From contig LSRX01000483.1 of assembly GCA_001939145.1 (NCBI GenBank), positions 211,448 to 275,447 on the forward strand: a stretch of 64,000 bases of DNA, given 5' to 3'. The position numbers and the translations under genes are program-made. Below are positions 31,200-44,922 of this stretch, piece by piece (the first letter of the stretch is position 1; the number at the start of each line of letters is the position of its first letter). The notes beneath the pieces were generated by a model. The model was not told the origin of the DNA. It saw nothing but the letters and a program-made list of their open reading frames with translations, and made no database searches. Origin of the DNA: Symbiodinium microadriaticum (Eukaryota; Sar; Dinophyceae; Suessiales; Symbiodiniaceae).

Positions 31200-33440
31200 G
31201 CACTTTCTGGCCGGCTTTTGTTGTGCTGACGGGTTGCTGCTTTAGCCCAAGCAATCGATTCATCGGAGAGTTTTCCACGGAGTGGAGCGGCGCAGTTTCT
31301 GGTCCAAAGCAACTGGCAAAGCATTCCGCCCTAGCCGTGACGTATTACAGGGGCCCTGGCCATGCTGTACTCAGCCTCTTCCTTAGATCGCACAGATCTG
31401 CAACTGCTATGCAAAGCAGCTCTCGTGCAGGCACGAAAACCCTTCTCTCTCAGCCGCAGGCTAACTCAGCAAGGCTGACACAGAAGTGCGACATGATCTT
31501 CTCGAGTGCTAGGAACAGGATATCCTGTCAAGAGACAAGCGATGTCGGCCAAGACCCGTCTGCCACACTCGGAACTGTCACTTCCCCGTGAGCTGCCCAC
31601 GAGATCGGCAGACGCCTGCAGCCTGTGACGAACACTGGAGCAGAGACAAGACAGACCGTCACAGGCGCGCCGAAGTGGGAAGGTAGAACTTGGCCTGCCG
31701 ATACAGTCGAAGATTCGATCCAGATCTTTGACCTGGCATCAGCCGGGCGAACACAGCATGCAGTCACGCAGAACTTAACATCTCAGTATGAAAACTGCAG
31801 TGATTACCGGAAGAGGCCCTGAGTCAAGCAGAGACAAAGGTGTATAGGTGCCTTGGTCTGGTCCATGGCGAGAGGTGAAGGCAGGGCTGCTGACTTGGCG
31901 ATGGACCTGGCATGCACGCCTCTGGCATCTTCTCGAGATTTCGATGGAGCCATTATCTGGCCATTCTCTGGCCTGGCAAGTTCGATTGCCTCCTCCTCGT
32001 GCTGCAACAGCATCATCCTGAAGCAGAATCTCTTTGGCTCACCTCTGGCTCGCGACTGCTCTACCGGTGGAGCTGGAGGCGATTCGGGGCCCGGGCTCGC
32101 GGCTTCTGTCCTGCTTTGCAGGGTGCAGCAAGGGAACGCAACGCACGGAGAGTCGTCGCCTCCTCGTCGTCCCCAATCACGTGCGACTCTGGCTGCACGA
32201 TTTCCTGCAAGCCCGCACAGTCTGCTGCTCTAACACCTTGCACCCTGCAGCCTGGCCTTCGTCGCATCTTTGTTAGGCTCCAGCTTTTCTTCATCCGGCG
32301 CAGCCGAGGCCGAGCCATTCTGCCTCTCAGTCTCTGCGTGGCCAAAACAGCGTGCTACGGGCATCTACGGGCTGCGGAGTGCGGGGCACCTGGTGAGTCC
32401 CGGCTCGGCCCCGAGCCGCCCCACAGCAACTTGCTGCAGCCTATCGTCCCGAACATTGACAAGACAGGACATGACAAGAGCCTGGGGGCCAGCCCACTGC
32501 GCCTCAATTGCACTCGCGAAGTTGTCAACTCCTCGCCTGGAGAGAGAGGTCGCTAGTGCTTGGCATTCACCTCTGCGTTTGGAATGCTCGTGGCATTGCC
32601 ATTAAGCATTGTACCAGCCCCAAAAGTAAACCAAACTCGCCGCATCCCACCTGTGGAGTTCTGTACCTTGAGGCCATGAGCTGCAAGCAGTGCTCTGCAA
32701 CGGAGTAGTGCCAGCTCTGCTGCAGGTCCCTGGCTGAGGCGGCATAGCTAGCTGTTGAGTTTTGGATTCTTGGATGGCTGGATTTTAGCTTTGGCTTTGT
32801 CGTGGCCTGGCGCGTTGATGCCGCTGCCCATAAAGCGCGGGTCACGTCGCCTCCCCTTGTCAATGGCCGGACACTTCCAGTACAGGCAAAGCCTCGCCGC
32901 TACCCGGTTTTCCAGAAGCAAAGCAGCCTCTGCCAAAAGTCGACCGCGCAGACTTCTGCTGCAAGTTGCTCCTGACAAGAAATCGAAGTGGCTAAATACA
33001 ACTTTGATTTGCAGTCTTGCCATGTTGATGCTAGGTGGTGACCGGTGGACACCTCCTCTTCAGCTGTAAGCCGCCCTCGCTGGCAGGAGCCATCGAAACC
33101 GAAGCCCTCCTGCAGCGGAACTCCCAAGGCCAGGCCAAGGCGTGACAGGTCTATTGAATTGAAGACCTTATACATCAATGTAGATGTTTATTCAACTGCT
33201 GCTGAGTGGGGGCAGTATCCAAGGTCGAGATCATTCCAGCGCGGAACCTTAAACTTAAACATCCTGTCCTTAAAGCCTGCAATCGGTTGGGCCTCCACCC
33301 ACATGCGAAGACGCCCATGCTCAGTCTCCCTCAGGCCGAGATACCTCAGGCTCTGATTCCGATGTCTTCATCTGATTTTTATTTGTTCTGCAGCGGCTAG
33401 AATGACGAAACTCCTCCGCAGCAGCACTACTGGTACTATT
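31200..33440. other. No gene recognised
   Basis: There are long but motif-free frames on both strands, including a plus-strand one at 31912-32556 and a minus-strand acidic one at 32016-31850. None has splice-consistent neighbours. Confidence 0.3.
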
Positions 33441-33486
33441 CTAGTTCTACTTGCTCTACCAGAAGCAGTAGCAGTTGTGGCAGTAG

Positions 33487-33862
<376 letters not shown>

Positions 33863-33999
33863 TTCCTTCTCCTTCTACTACTCCTATTAATTCTACCGCC
33901 ACCAGCAACACCAACACCACACGACTGTTACTATTGGCTCCTGTTACAAATACTACGGTAAGTATGCTACCATGCGTCTGCTGCCACTCCTGCTCTTAC

Positions 34000-35100
34000 C
34001 CCTGCCACCACCACCACCACTACTTTTTCTGCTGATGCTGCTCTTCACCGCCCTGCTGCTTGCCTTCAGGCAGACAAAGTCAGGCTTCCGTATATGTCGG
34101 CTTGGACATGCACATGGCCGCAAACGGCGACAGTAATTCGACTTGAAAGGCTACAACTCTTCAACTTCAGGCCGATTGAGAGAGGCATGTGGCATTCGAG
34201 GTCAGACGAGTTTAACGTCACTTTCCACATGATGCGGTCGCAGTTGCGGATGCCAATAGAGCCAGGCACCTCAATGATGCAGAACACATTAGCGCAGATT
34301 TCAAAGCATGACGACCATGCTTAACCCTCAAGTTCACAAGTGTGAACTCTGCAAGAAAGGGACGCAACAGGCTGAGCGCCGGTTGCTGCATCCAGGGCAT
34401 GCCGGCGCTGGCAGCAACACAAGATTCCTAGGTAGCGAAGCACTTAAGGCTGGCATGGGCACATGCAGGGAACGGAAGCTTTGGTGCGGCCGCTCGCCAA
34501 GCGTCAGCCAGAGACAAACCAAATTCTTGAACGAAACTGCGCAGTACAAGGCGTGGTTCAGGATCTTCTCCTCTCCACCACAGACGATGCATAAAACCCT
34601 TCAAAAGACCATGCTGCGCTCTCTGCCGGACGCAGACCTCCAGCTTGTTCGATCCAAGCCAGAAAGGTGCTGCTGGCCTTGGGCATCGAACACTGTCCTT
34701 CAAAATAGCAAACACTGCAACACTGCAGCTGAAGGGCCCAGAATGCACGGACACCTGAGTCGCTGCAGCGAAACTGCTGTATCCCAGCAGAGTGTCCCCT
34801 TCTTACGAGCATGACACTAAAATGTCACTGGCCTGAGTGGGTTTCAACGTCTGAGCGCAGTAGAGGCTGCGAAAGCAGAACTGCCCCACCGAGCAGTTCT
34901 ACCTCTGGCAGGTTGAAGGTGCCCTTGCACATGCACTCCCAAACTCCCAAAGTCGACCCCTGCCGGCCTGCAAAGACGTGAGCTTGCATTTATCCACGGA
35001 CACACGCAAGCGCTCACGTCCACGCTCGGATGTGAATCGAACCACATCGAACAACCTCAAACATCGACCGACATGAATAGAGGCGCGATGTTACACTGAA
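34000..35100. other. No gene recognised
   Basis: Short open frames only, with no domain motifs on either strand. Confidence 0.3.
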
Positions 35101-35139
35101 AACTTGCAGCTCTTGGGAAACGATGTATAGATTCGACAT

Positions 35140-35315
35140 CTCAAGTGAGCTGGGCAGCCACGTTCGGAGGCTCTGGCATCTGCTCCTGCTACCCTCGGCA
35201 AAGACAAGTCTGCGATGCATGTGGACTACAGCTCTGGAAATGGCGCTGAGACCTGAGACTTCCTCAGACACTCGGAGTCGCACGTTCTCGTCAAGGGCCA
35301 AGAAGCTTGCCACAA
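35140..35315 (-). CDS. Possible exon following the coiled-coil exon
   Basis: The minus-strand frame reads VVASFLALDENVRLRVSEEV and then SGLSAISRAVVHMHRRLVF, with protein-like helix periodicity. It lies just downstream of the coiled-coil exon and may belong to the same gene. Its function is unknown. Confidence 0.3.
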
Positions 35316-35349
35316 CCCGACTCTCCTCCTGAAGCCCAGGGTCAGCACA

Positions 35350-35510
35350 GCGGTCTCCGCTCCTGTGCTGCCTTCTTTGCTTCCTCCTCCGCACGCTTCT
35401 TCTCCTCTTCGAGCTTTTCCTGTGCTGCCTTCTTTGCTTCCTCCTCCGCACGCTTCTTCTCCTCTTCGAGCTTTTCCTGTGCTGCCTTCTTTGCAGCTCT
35501 GGCAACTTAC
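35350..35510 (-). CDS. Charged coiled-coil exon with 19-residue repeats
   Basis: The minus strand encodes AAQEKLEEEKKRAEEEAKK repeated in frame (two full copies and part of a third), a strongly charged helix typical of long coiled coils or single alpha-helices. The reading frame meets a stop (TAA at about 35511) on its upstream side. The exon therefore starts after that, possibly at the AG near 35504, or the gene is damaged. Partner exons are uncertain. Confidence 0.45.
35364..35494 (+). repeat. 57-bp tandem repeat (2.3 copies)
   Basis: Unit 35364-35420 is repeated exactly at 35421-35477, and its first 17 bases recur at 35478-35494. It encodes the coiled-coil repeats on the minus strand. Confidence 0.92.
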
Positions 35511-35599
35511 ACATGCATCTCCTCGAAAGTCGCAGGAGATGCGTCTTCACTGGCAATGATGTGCAACCTGAGGATTTACACTGTACAGTGGGAGCAAGC

Positions 35600-36700
35600 G
35601 CCCTGAGATCCACTCAAAGTATCGCCCAAGACATCCCAAGACAAAGACATGCCTCCCGAAGCTGCTAGATTGCTCCCATTGGAGTAGCTGCGTCCACGTG
35701 TACAGTGAGTTGGGGCAAGTTGCAGCCACTGAACTGCAGAGCCACTGAGAGGCCAGGGGTCCACCATCCTTCGATACACCATGACTGGATTTGCACACAC
35801 GGACGAAGCCAATGTTGAAAACGAGGAGCAAGGACCGCAGTGAATCCAGAACAGCACCGGTCATCGCAGTTCTGTGCACCGTTTCCTGGCTCACACATCC
35901 AACCTGATGAACGAAATGTCTCGGAGTTAGATCCTCTCATTTCTAGGCTTTGCGGCCTCGAGATGCAGAGGCTGCAGCGATTCTTCCTGCAGACAGAGTA
36001 CAACACGCACGTTTGCTTCTACTTGCGCTTTGAAGCTCCGGGGAATAAGGTTGGAGATCCATGTAAGCCACTACTTTCACGCAGCCTTCAGCTCGCAAAT
36101 TCACCTTAGAACACTTACATGAGATCTGGGTCTTGTCACCAATCAGGCCATGCTGAATCCAAGGTTGCGGTCACCAACAAAGCTACATGTATCGCTGAAC
36201 ACCGCTTCAGACCAGACCATCGTTCAACAGCGAACGCAGGCATGAATCAATCTAAAGGCTGCATCTTAGACTCTTCAACCACGGATTACCATGTATTTCG
36301 AGCGAAACTTCAACCAACTGATTGAAATCTTCTTGCTCTCATGAACCACCTGCCACTGCTATAACTTCCAATGATGCCCCTCCTGCTGGTTGTCCTCTTT
36401 CGTTCCACGGAGAACGAAGACCACAGGCTGAAACGGTGGAACGGAACTCATGACCTGCCAAATTGCGAACATGAGTCCTGGCCCTAGCCCTCAAGATCGC
36501 TCAAGTCATCAGTTAGATGACATTCATGCAGTTCTTCCTGCAGAGCATGTCGTGTCTGCAAAGTAGACGGCTGTAAAGCAACCACTGGCTACTTGTAGCA
36601 CAAGCGGTAACGACGCCTCCGAGTTCAAAGGGCATGCAGTTCTTCGCGGCTTCAGGCTTTATTACAGTACAGCCCAGCTGTATCGGTATCAGCAACGATC
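35600..36700. other. No gene recognised
   Basis: Only short frames without motifs, between the coiled-coil exon and the TPR-like gene. Confidence 0.3.
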
Positions 36701-36732
36701 TTCAACATCGCACAAGGAGGCGAGTAGCCGAA

Positions 36733-38190
36733 GGTCATGCACCCGGCCGGAGCAGGGACAGATTGGCATGCTCTCTCAGGCAAAGAGCCATGGATCGCAG
36801 GGTCTGCATCAGCTCCACCAGGGACAGCCGCATCAGCTGCTGCTCCTCGTTTCGCATTGATGTGATCGGCCCTCCGCTCACTGGCTCCATGCCTTGGGTG
36901 GAATCTCACGAGCTTGGCGAGCAGTCTTCCGCCGCTTGGCCCGCGCAGCGTTGAGAGACACAAAGTCTGCCTCGCAAACGTTCTTATCAAGCCGTCGCTG
37001 TCACAAAGACATAAGAGAAAGAGGAGGCGTCGGAAGAAAAGACAGCCAACTCACGCGCCTCTTTGGACGAATCTCCTCTGCACTGGTACCAGGGTTGCTG
37101 AAACCGCCGCTTCCTGATTGAAGGGGAGAGCGACGCTTGACACAGCGGAGATCTCGTGTATCGTCTGGGGCTCGGACAGCCGAGTTAGAAGCCACTCCTC
37201 CTCCTCCGAGACACCCTCGCTGTTCTTCAGTCGGGTAAGGACGTCCCGACACCTGTGACTCCGCAGCCGTGTGCATCCCCGTCAGAGCACTTAAAAATGT
37301 GCCGCAAGGCCTCTCCATGTCACCAGATCGCAAGAGCGATTGGGCAAGCTTTCTCAAAGACCTCTCTGGGATGTATCCAACTTCTATGCTCGGGGATGCA
37401 CCACGGGCTTTTTGCTGTAGACGCAAATCAAGAGGTCATTTTTCGGCACATGCAAGACTCGGTGCTTCCAGGATGCACAGTATCAGCAGGCTCCAGACGA
37501 AGACATCGGCACAAGGCCTGCAGCATCTGCCAAACTCAACACGGTTTTGAAACCAGGAATCCAGCGAGGCGACAGAGCTGAGATGCACCGCTTTGCCTGT
37601 GTGGCCGCCGGCCAGTCTTCGGCCTTCATCGCGCAGTCTGCCAAGCGTCGCAGCAACGGCATTCGTACATCTGCAGAGCGATGCTCCTGCGAATCGCATG
37701 CACTGTAGAGTCTAGAAGCGGTAGATCAGGTGACCGCTGCATCCTGAGGGCTAGAGTCAAATCTTGAGTTGCACAACATTGCACATACATTGCACAGTTA
37801 TCGCATGCTTGCCATTCCCCCTCCTCTATCCTGTTGGACGAACGTGCGTTGGCCTAACTTTGGACATCAGCCGTCAGCTCCTTTGTGACGTCTCTCACGG
37901 CATGTTGTAGGCTTGCCAGCGCCTGTCAGCGGGCTTTCGCATGAGCCACCGATGTAAAAAGCGACATGATGCGTCATGCAGTCACATAGTGTGACTGTGC
38001 GCTTCTTGCGAGGAAGCGCATTCGAAAAAACTAGCTTCTAGATTCCAGCAAAAGTCACAGGGACTGCTCAGTGCTGTGGCGCCACTTGACATGCATAGCA
38101 AAGGCTTGGTCCCGTGCCTTCTTGTACTGCCCGAGCTGCTCTTCAGCTTCGGCCAGATTTTGCCAGCATAGAGCTTTAAAGCTACGAATC
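36733..38190 (-). CDS. TPR-like helical repeat protein, several exons
   Basis: A series of minus-strand exon candidates has strong helical, protein-like sequence. About 38190-38055 reads FKALCWQNLAEAEEQLGQYK and then KARDQAFAMHVKW, a good tetratricopeptide-type helix pair. 37670-37490 reads LLRRLADCAMKAEDWPAATQ and then KTVLSLADAAGL. About 37213-37080 holds EEEEWLLTRLSEPQTIHEIS. About 36990-36885 holds FVSLNAARAKRRKTARQARE, a basic segment. About 36880-36735 (possible GC donor before it) reads RNEEQQLMRLSLVELMQTLR. TPR proteins are adaptors for protein complexes; the partner is unknown. The exons may belong to more than one gene, and the splice joins were not all tested. Confidence 0.42.
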
Positions 38191-38449
38191 CAGAATCGAT
38201 CACCTGGGCAGCGCCGACACTCTCCACCCCTCTGCACCCGCATACTTGTGCTTGCCAGCAAAAGGGGCCCCAGCGGGCACCGCTGCTGTCAACAGCAAGG
38301 AGGTGTTTCAGGCGTCGCTTCGCTTCCAGTGCCTTTCCCGCCACGCTGCATTCTTTGCATCTCTTGCGCGGCTGTGCCCAGAGCCTTGCCCTCGGAGATG
38401 GACTTCAACGCTTCCTTCGGGCAATTCGCGCTTACCAGACCCTGCAGTC

Positions 38450-40200
38450 AGCCCGATTCGTTCGGGCCTCGTAGCTGTTTCTCAGCTGAGCTCTGTCGAT
38501 TCCATCTTCGGCTCCAGGCACCTCGTCGGAAACCAGACATGAACACGTTGCGCTTTGCGAACTCCACTTGGGTGAGTCTCTGAGAGCAGCTGGTCACTCC
38601 TCGTCATGTGCAGCGCCGAACTGCGCAAACTTCAGCATCGCTGAAACCTCAAGCCCGAGCCCAGGCTGCCGTACCAGTGACCCCCAAAACGTGGCACAAC
38701 GCAAGTCGAGCAAAGACCGCAGGGCTCCAGTCATCAACACGCTCCAAGCTGCAGCTCTGCCTTGTTCTGAGTCGAGTGACATTGCACCTTTGCACGACCC
38801 TTTGTCCGTCCAATCTCCAGGCTGCCGTGTGTTGCACGGCATTGCACTGCGGCGCCGCAAGCTGCTATTTTCACATGGTCTTGTCCAACTGCTCCGTATG
38901 TATCTGCATGTGAGGGTCCGTGGCAATAGTGCACTCTCCTCCTGGCTTTGGTGTTTCAACCTGCAGCGACTGGTGTCGCCTTCTGTGACATGGCAAAGGC
39001 CCGAACAACATGATGAACTCTCAGCAAGATTATGTCTTGGCTGCTAAAATTGCGAAAAGCTGCGAGCATGCAACTTCACGTTAGTTAGTTGGCACGATGC
39101 TTAGTGAAAACGAAAGCACGGGATTCATAAGTCTTGTTGAGCTCACTCAGCGCATTTTTTTGTTTCTCACAAGCGGCAAGTCGTTCACGGTCACTCCGCC
39201 TGGCAAACCAAGCCGTTTGAAGTAGACTCGCCTTCTAACACCGAAATGCCCTCCGCTCGCTGTGCCTGTCGTGGAGTTGCAGCACCTGCCGGCCTTCACG
39301 TGACGAAAACGATTGACAAGACCGCACCCGGCCTAGGCCTAGGTCCCAAATTTAGCCACTGTGCATGAAGCCCATCCGCATACAATGCCTTCAATACACA
39401 GACAGACCCGGGCCGTGCGAAGGCGTGGCTGCACGACTCGGCTACTTGAGGCGCCAGCTGATCAGCCCCCACTGGCTTCGCGTCCGCGTCAAGGGTATGC
39501 TGAGAGGCGGTTGACTTGTCTGGGTGGCTGTGAGGACTCCGGCTCCCTCCCCAGCCTCGTCAAAAGTAGCGAAGTCTTCCAGGCCCGGTGCGTTTTGCTC
39601 AGAGGCCTTGCGCTGCCAAAGAGCACAGGACAGCTCTTGTCCAGCTCTTGCTCGGCTCGTGGCGCCAAGCACGGTAGGGCTTTGACCTGCCGACGCCTCT
39701 GCCAGAATTCCACCTCTACTGGTTTGGCTGAGCCATGCAGCCCTGCCTTCTCTGGCTCCTCCGCTGCACCTTGTCGATTGTCGCTGACGATTTCATTTTG
39801 GATAAAAGCCGAAGTCAGATCCAGCCAGCCACAGTTCGCAGCAAAGCGGTCGCTGACTCCGAAAAAACCCTGCAACCGACTTCTGCAGGGCGGCCCAGGC
39901 TGCCAAGCGGCATGTCGCAGCGGGGTCGGGCCAGGTGTCCTCCTCCTGGCGAGACAAGGCCATTGCACTGCACGGCTCTGGTGTGAAGATGCCACCAGTG
40001 GACAGGCATGACAAAATTCTGCATCCTGCGGCAGGACTTCGTATTGAAGTGATGCCAAGGAGTCTACTGCCACAGACTGGTTCTTCAGCCTCGCCTCACA
40101 CTCTCGTCTTGTTCTCTACAAGTCTGGACTGGCTGGGCGTCAGCTTACAATAAAGGAAAACTCACTTGAGATACTGAAGATCTCTTGGACAAGTTGCGTA
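38450..40200. other. No firm gene
   Basis: A minus-strand frame at 40073-39489 (including VEVEFWQRRRQVKALPC) has partly protein-like sequence, but no domain or splice support. The rest is unassigned. Confidence 0.25.
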
Positions 40201-40249
40201 GATGAACATTCCAGCCAGGGCCTCGGCGACTTGGCGAGAGTATAGGGAA

Positions 40250-40271
40250 GTGTGTGTGTGTGTGTGTGTGT
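40250..40271 (+). repeat. (GT)11 microsatellite
   Basis: A perfect run of alternating G and T directly downstream of the discoidin-type gene. Confidence 0.95.
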
Positions 40272-40280
40272 TACCCCGAC

Positions 40281-42299
40281 TCAGTGGTTTCGGGACCTGA
40301 TGCTTTGACAAGAGCCAGGGCAGCCAGGGAAGTGGGACACAAATCGAACTGTCGCTGGATCTACTTCTGATCTGGAAACGTCCGAGTCTCTAGGAGCAGT
40401 CCGCTCCACTGCAGGGCCGTCGTCTTCTCGCCGAAGACGAAGATGGAAAAGAGGATCGTCACCTAGGTTTTCGGACAGTGTCGACTTCACCAGCCGCAGC
40501 CAGCTGAGCTCGTTGCGATGGACTTGAGATTGCCGAAAACTGCCAATGTCAACGAAGACCTCGGAAGTATCGCTTTGAGCCAGTGATGCATCACACAGAT
40601 TGACACTGACACCTTGCGACAAAGACTGGTTGAGCCCGGGCATCGCAGCTCCAGTCTCTCGCGTCTGAGCGAGCGGCGTGACTTTCACAAGGTGCACCTT
40701 TTTTCAAAGCAAAAAATCTCAGCTGGAGTGGCAATTTGATGCGCCTCCCGAGAGGCCTCGACGAGGAGGAGGAGGAAGGCAAGGAAACCTGGCAGCAGTA
40801 CCTTGCGTCTGTGCTCGGGAACGCTTCCACATGAAAAACGACATCAGGTCCAGCCAGGAATTCCTTTTCCTGCTCCAGCCATTTCATCTGCAAAGAACGA
40901 GCCAGATGCTGGCAGGCAGGATTAGCGATGGGGCTCAAGAAAGAGCAGAGGCAAGACAGTGCTGCAGGAGTTCGCTGTCACCTCGTTTCGGCCAGCTTCG
41001 TGCAACTTCTCGGATTCAGGACTTAGCAGAGCGTCATCGCCGTGCAGCACACTGTCCCCGACCGTCTGGCCAAATGTCTTCGATGGTCAGGGACACTCGG
41101 TGATGTACCGGGAGAAGGTCGACAAAAGTTTTCCGGTAAAGTGGGGTTGGGAAGTCCACAGTTTGAGACTGTAAAGCAACCCATGCGCTGCGATTCAGTG
41201 AGCCTTCCAGTGTCCACTGCACAGCATCTCGGGGGCAAAGGCCATCGTAGTCGCAGGTGCGCCCATCATGTTTCCCGAAATTTCGATCTCCTGGCTCCCT
41301 TGCCGTTGCCCAGCGGAATGCGTCGATTTCGGTTTCAACACCAAAATCGAACTCCAGCTGGGTGCCAATCAGTTCAGCTACTGATGAGTTGAGATTACTG
41401 TCTAGAGCCCTCGCATGCGCAACGCTTGAGACGAATGCAACACCCTGTGGTACAGAGAGCTCCTCCCACACACCGCCATACGCGCGTGTTCCGGCATTGA
41501 ACGTTGTTATTCTTGTCCAGTTGCCTGCGCTATGGCCTTCAAGCGCAAGACTAAAAGAGGCATACTCCTGATCCTTGTCTTGAAGAATTCGCACACACTT
41601 GGCTGTTGTTGCAGAAGAGAAGTTAAGGCCTATCCACTGCGTGCCTGCACGGCATGGGTTTCGACAGTCTGCCCACCAGTTGGTCGTGACATTGCCATCA
41701 AATGCATATGCAGCAGAGCCATGCAAATCAAATGTCATCGGATCTGCAAATGGCCGGGACTGCCAATATGTCCGAGATGTGTCATGTGCACCCATTGGTG
41801 CTGTGTGATCGATGGAATGTCCAAATCCGCGAGGAAGGCTCGAGGAAGCTATAGCTGTACCATTCGTGAGAGGAACCGTGCAGTTTGTATCATTATAGAA
41901 CTCCAACTCCCAAACCCCCCATGTCTGAGGAACATCCATGGCATTCACGATCCTGTAGGCATCGTAGTGCGCATCAGGTGCCTTCTGCGTCGTGATGGGC
42001 TGGCCATGCCTCCAGAACTCGATTTCAGCAATCTGAAAGATGGGAAAGGTGCAGTATGTCGCGCCCATGCCATCTGGGATGCAATATCCGGACCTGCATT
42101 CAGTGTAGTCCAAACAAAAGCAGCCGTCTGGCTTCAAAGCATCGGAGCAAGTAAAGCTGTCGGTCGCCGCATAGCCACGAGCCTTTGTCGCAGTCCAGCG
42201 GTAGTACCGATAGTTTGGCACCTGGCACCAGACCTCTTCAGGAACGATAGCAGGGTACTGCGCACCCGCTGGGCGCAACAGGAAGAGCGCCTTCCACAT
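40281..42299 (-). CDS. Secreted protein with discoidin (F5/8 type C)-like domains
   Basis: The main exon (42299-about 41034) encodes 421 residues. It opens with a short hydrophobic leader (MWKALFLLRPAGAQ) that could be a signal peptide or follow one. A Cys-rich segment comes next (CFCLDYTECRSGYC, about 80-93). Two discoidin-like regions follow. The first has AFDGNVTTNWWADC and WIGLNFSSATTAKCVRILQD, the pattern in which such folds bind sugars or lipids outside the cell. The second has LEFDFGVETEIDAFRWATA and VQWTLEGSLN. Many N-x-S/T sites fit a glycosylated, exported protein. Frames at 40900-40780 (EKEFLAGPDVVFHVEA) and 40640-40290 (EVFVDIGSFRQSQVHRNELS) may be later exons. Ligand and location are unknown. 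Confidence 0.65.
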
Positions 42300-42309
42300 G
42301 GGGAGCTGA

Positions 42310-44860
42310 CGCTACGGGCTTTGCCACAGGTTGGGAAGTGTCTTCGCTCAAGAGCATGGCTGTCGATCTTCAAGCCCTTCAGTTCTGAATTCTGAAGCCC
42401 AAACAGACATGGAGGTGTACCATGAGATTGCAAGACACGTGCAGAAAAAGCCATGAGCCGAAGGCAGTGCTCCAACAGAGAGAGACGGAGATTGTCTAGA
42501 CTAACAAGGCACCGTCTGGGCTCGCATTGTGGAGCGATGCAGCTTGGGTTCAGCATGCGTCGTAGGATGCCGGGTTAAGCTTCGTGGTCAGGTAGGGTGC
42601 AGCCGCCTGCAAATGCTAATCTCAAGAACTGAAAGACTCGTGCGGACCATTGAATCGAAACTGCGTGGAGTCCAAAGCTTGAGTGTTGGAACTTCAACGC
42701 TTGGCCTCCTATCACTAGAAAGATCCACATCGCAAGGTGCGGAGGCTGGAGTAGACAAAGCTCGCAGAAGCCGTGACACCATCACTTTCAAAACCACCCC
42801 ATAGTTGGCAATGAAACACCGGACGTTGGAATCCCAGGCAAATCTCGTTCAAAGCTTTTATGCGCCAGAGTTGCAAGGAGGAAGTACTGGCCAGCCGCAT
42901 CGGGCTCAGCCAAAACATGCAGCTTGTCCCTCTCTCCTCAGACACATCGCATGACGCACTATATGGCTAAGGTTGCAAAAAAAAGGAATACAGTCCGATA
43001 GGCAGATCAACGCATCGGAGCATCGTGCCCACACGAAAGGCGCTAGCGTCAGTGACGATGCAGGTGACCTCAGATCACATCGACACAATACTCCTACTAA
43101 GATATGTACTAATATGTTACTATGGTTACTATGACAAGCACCTTCACCCATCCCTGGCAAACGGTTGCCAGCTGAGTCTCATGTAGAAAACCGTCTGCAT
43201 AGCCTTTGCAGCTGGCACCATCAAGGAAACCCTGGCAAAGGTAGTCCGCGAGGCATGCCAGGCTCTCCTGCTGAACTCGTGCCGGGCAGCAGATAAGCCG
43301 CTGGATTGTAGGGTCTTCTGCGTCGCAAGCCAGCGCAAGGCAGCGAAGACCTCGGAGCCTGAGCTTCTCGCGTCGGAATGCGGAGATTCACAGCTGCGGC
43401 AGCTACGGCTGGCGGCAAAGGCACCGAGCACCAGCCAGAAGCCCCGGATGTCAAAGTCTGTCTCCCCATAGGATGTAATGAAGATTCCGATTGAAATCCT
43501 AGGCAAAAGAGCAACTTCTCACGCCTGAGGCAAGAACAGACAAGATGGGTCGCTGCCGGGGCTCCTACAGAACGACCGTGGCTGCAATTCCGGCAGAGCC
43601 TGATGCCAGCGCATCGGAAGCGATTCTTTGCTTGATGACATCACAGAAGAAATCGAAGAGACGAGACTACATCAATAAAGATGCTGCTTACCTGAACTAC
43701 GGCTAACTACGGCTGGCATCTGAGGTCTGAGAACCTGACATTGCTCGATGCGCAGAACTGCACCAAAGACCTGAAAAGCTATGATGCTGGACCCTTTTTG
43801 CGTAGGGGCACTTCAAGGAACCGAGGTCTTGGCCAGGATGAAGATCAACGAGGCAGACCTGCCAGGAATTGGGCAAGGCTGGCATTGCATCGTCGTTCGA
43901 CTATACGGGTTTACGCCCAAGTGTGGGAAGAACATCAACAAACCGTCTTTACGGCCTTTTCAGACCCGGGAGCGGGCCAACCTTCGACCCGCTAGAGGCC
44001 ATGCAGGAAAACGCATCCAAGATGCTTCAACATCGTATAGAAGGCAACAGTGATGAACTGAAAGCCTGATACAGCCAGTGGCATCACACTGTCACGCGGC
44101 AAACGAGAAACGAAGAGTTGGACAAAATGAGGTTGGCACTCATGTTGGATGCTGCCACATCCAGTGCCGTCATGACGCCGACTAGGGACACCCCGCAGCA
44201 AACCGACCGCCTCAGATTCCGAAGGTTCGCTTAAACCGTGATACAGTGGCCGTGCCAGATCGCCTCTGCTTGCCGGGAGGATGACAGCTCATCACCAAGT
44301 AAAGAAAGGAGAAGAAACCTTTCAACACCATGTGACCTGGTTTGGGGATTCGCAGGCAGTCACGTGTTCACGTAATCATCCCGGTGTGCAGCTGATCTTG
44401 AGGGGCCGGCTCATGGTGTAGAAGAGTGGAAAGTTGAGGCCGCCTCCCCCAAATTTTCCGCAACCCACCCAGCCTCCGGAAATGGCAGAGCTAAGCCAGG
44501 ACCCTTTCCAGCCTCTCCAAGACTTCATGACCCATTTGTTGAGCAGCACCAGAGTAATTGATACACCTGAGCTGAGCTTGAAGGCCTGCAGCTCAGAGCA
44601 CCTCACAGCTGCTTCCAGGTTGCTGTACCATCCTTGGAGCAAGGAAGCGGCCCAAACCCAGTTCTGATGATTCTAAATGATTCTATAATATATTAAATGA
44701 TTGTAACAGCTTCTCCAGGCACTCACATTTGCATCTGCAGCGTGTTCTAATCTTGTTCTGCAGGACCTTCGGGCCTGGCCTCTACCTGTGTGCCGTTGGT
44801 TCGGGAGTCGTTCCGGGATAGTAGGGAGTGAAAGAACACCACTGAAAGATCACGAGACAT
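42310..44860. other. No firm gene
   Basis: Frames at 43506-43144, 42797-42588 and 44642-44376 (all minus) are partly protein-like but carry no family motif. They may be upstream exons of the discoidin gene or chance frames. Confidence 0.25.
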
Positions 44861-44869
44861 CTAGCTTAC

Positions 44870-44870
<1 letters not shown>

Positions 44871-44922
<52 letters not shown>
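44871..44922 (+). repeat. (CTG)17 microsatellite
   Basis: An uninterrupted run of CTG triplets. The plus-strand frame through it reads poly-leucine, but nothing suggests it is coding. Confidence 0.95.

Noticed and set aside
31912-32556. Plus-strand 214-codon open frame
   Set aside because: No domain, atypical composition, and no splice-consistent neighbours.
35364-35494. Tandem repeats considered as a CRISPR-like array
   Set aside because: Units are directly adjacent without unique spacers and encode a coiled coil.
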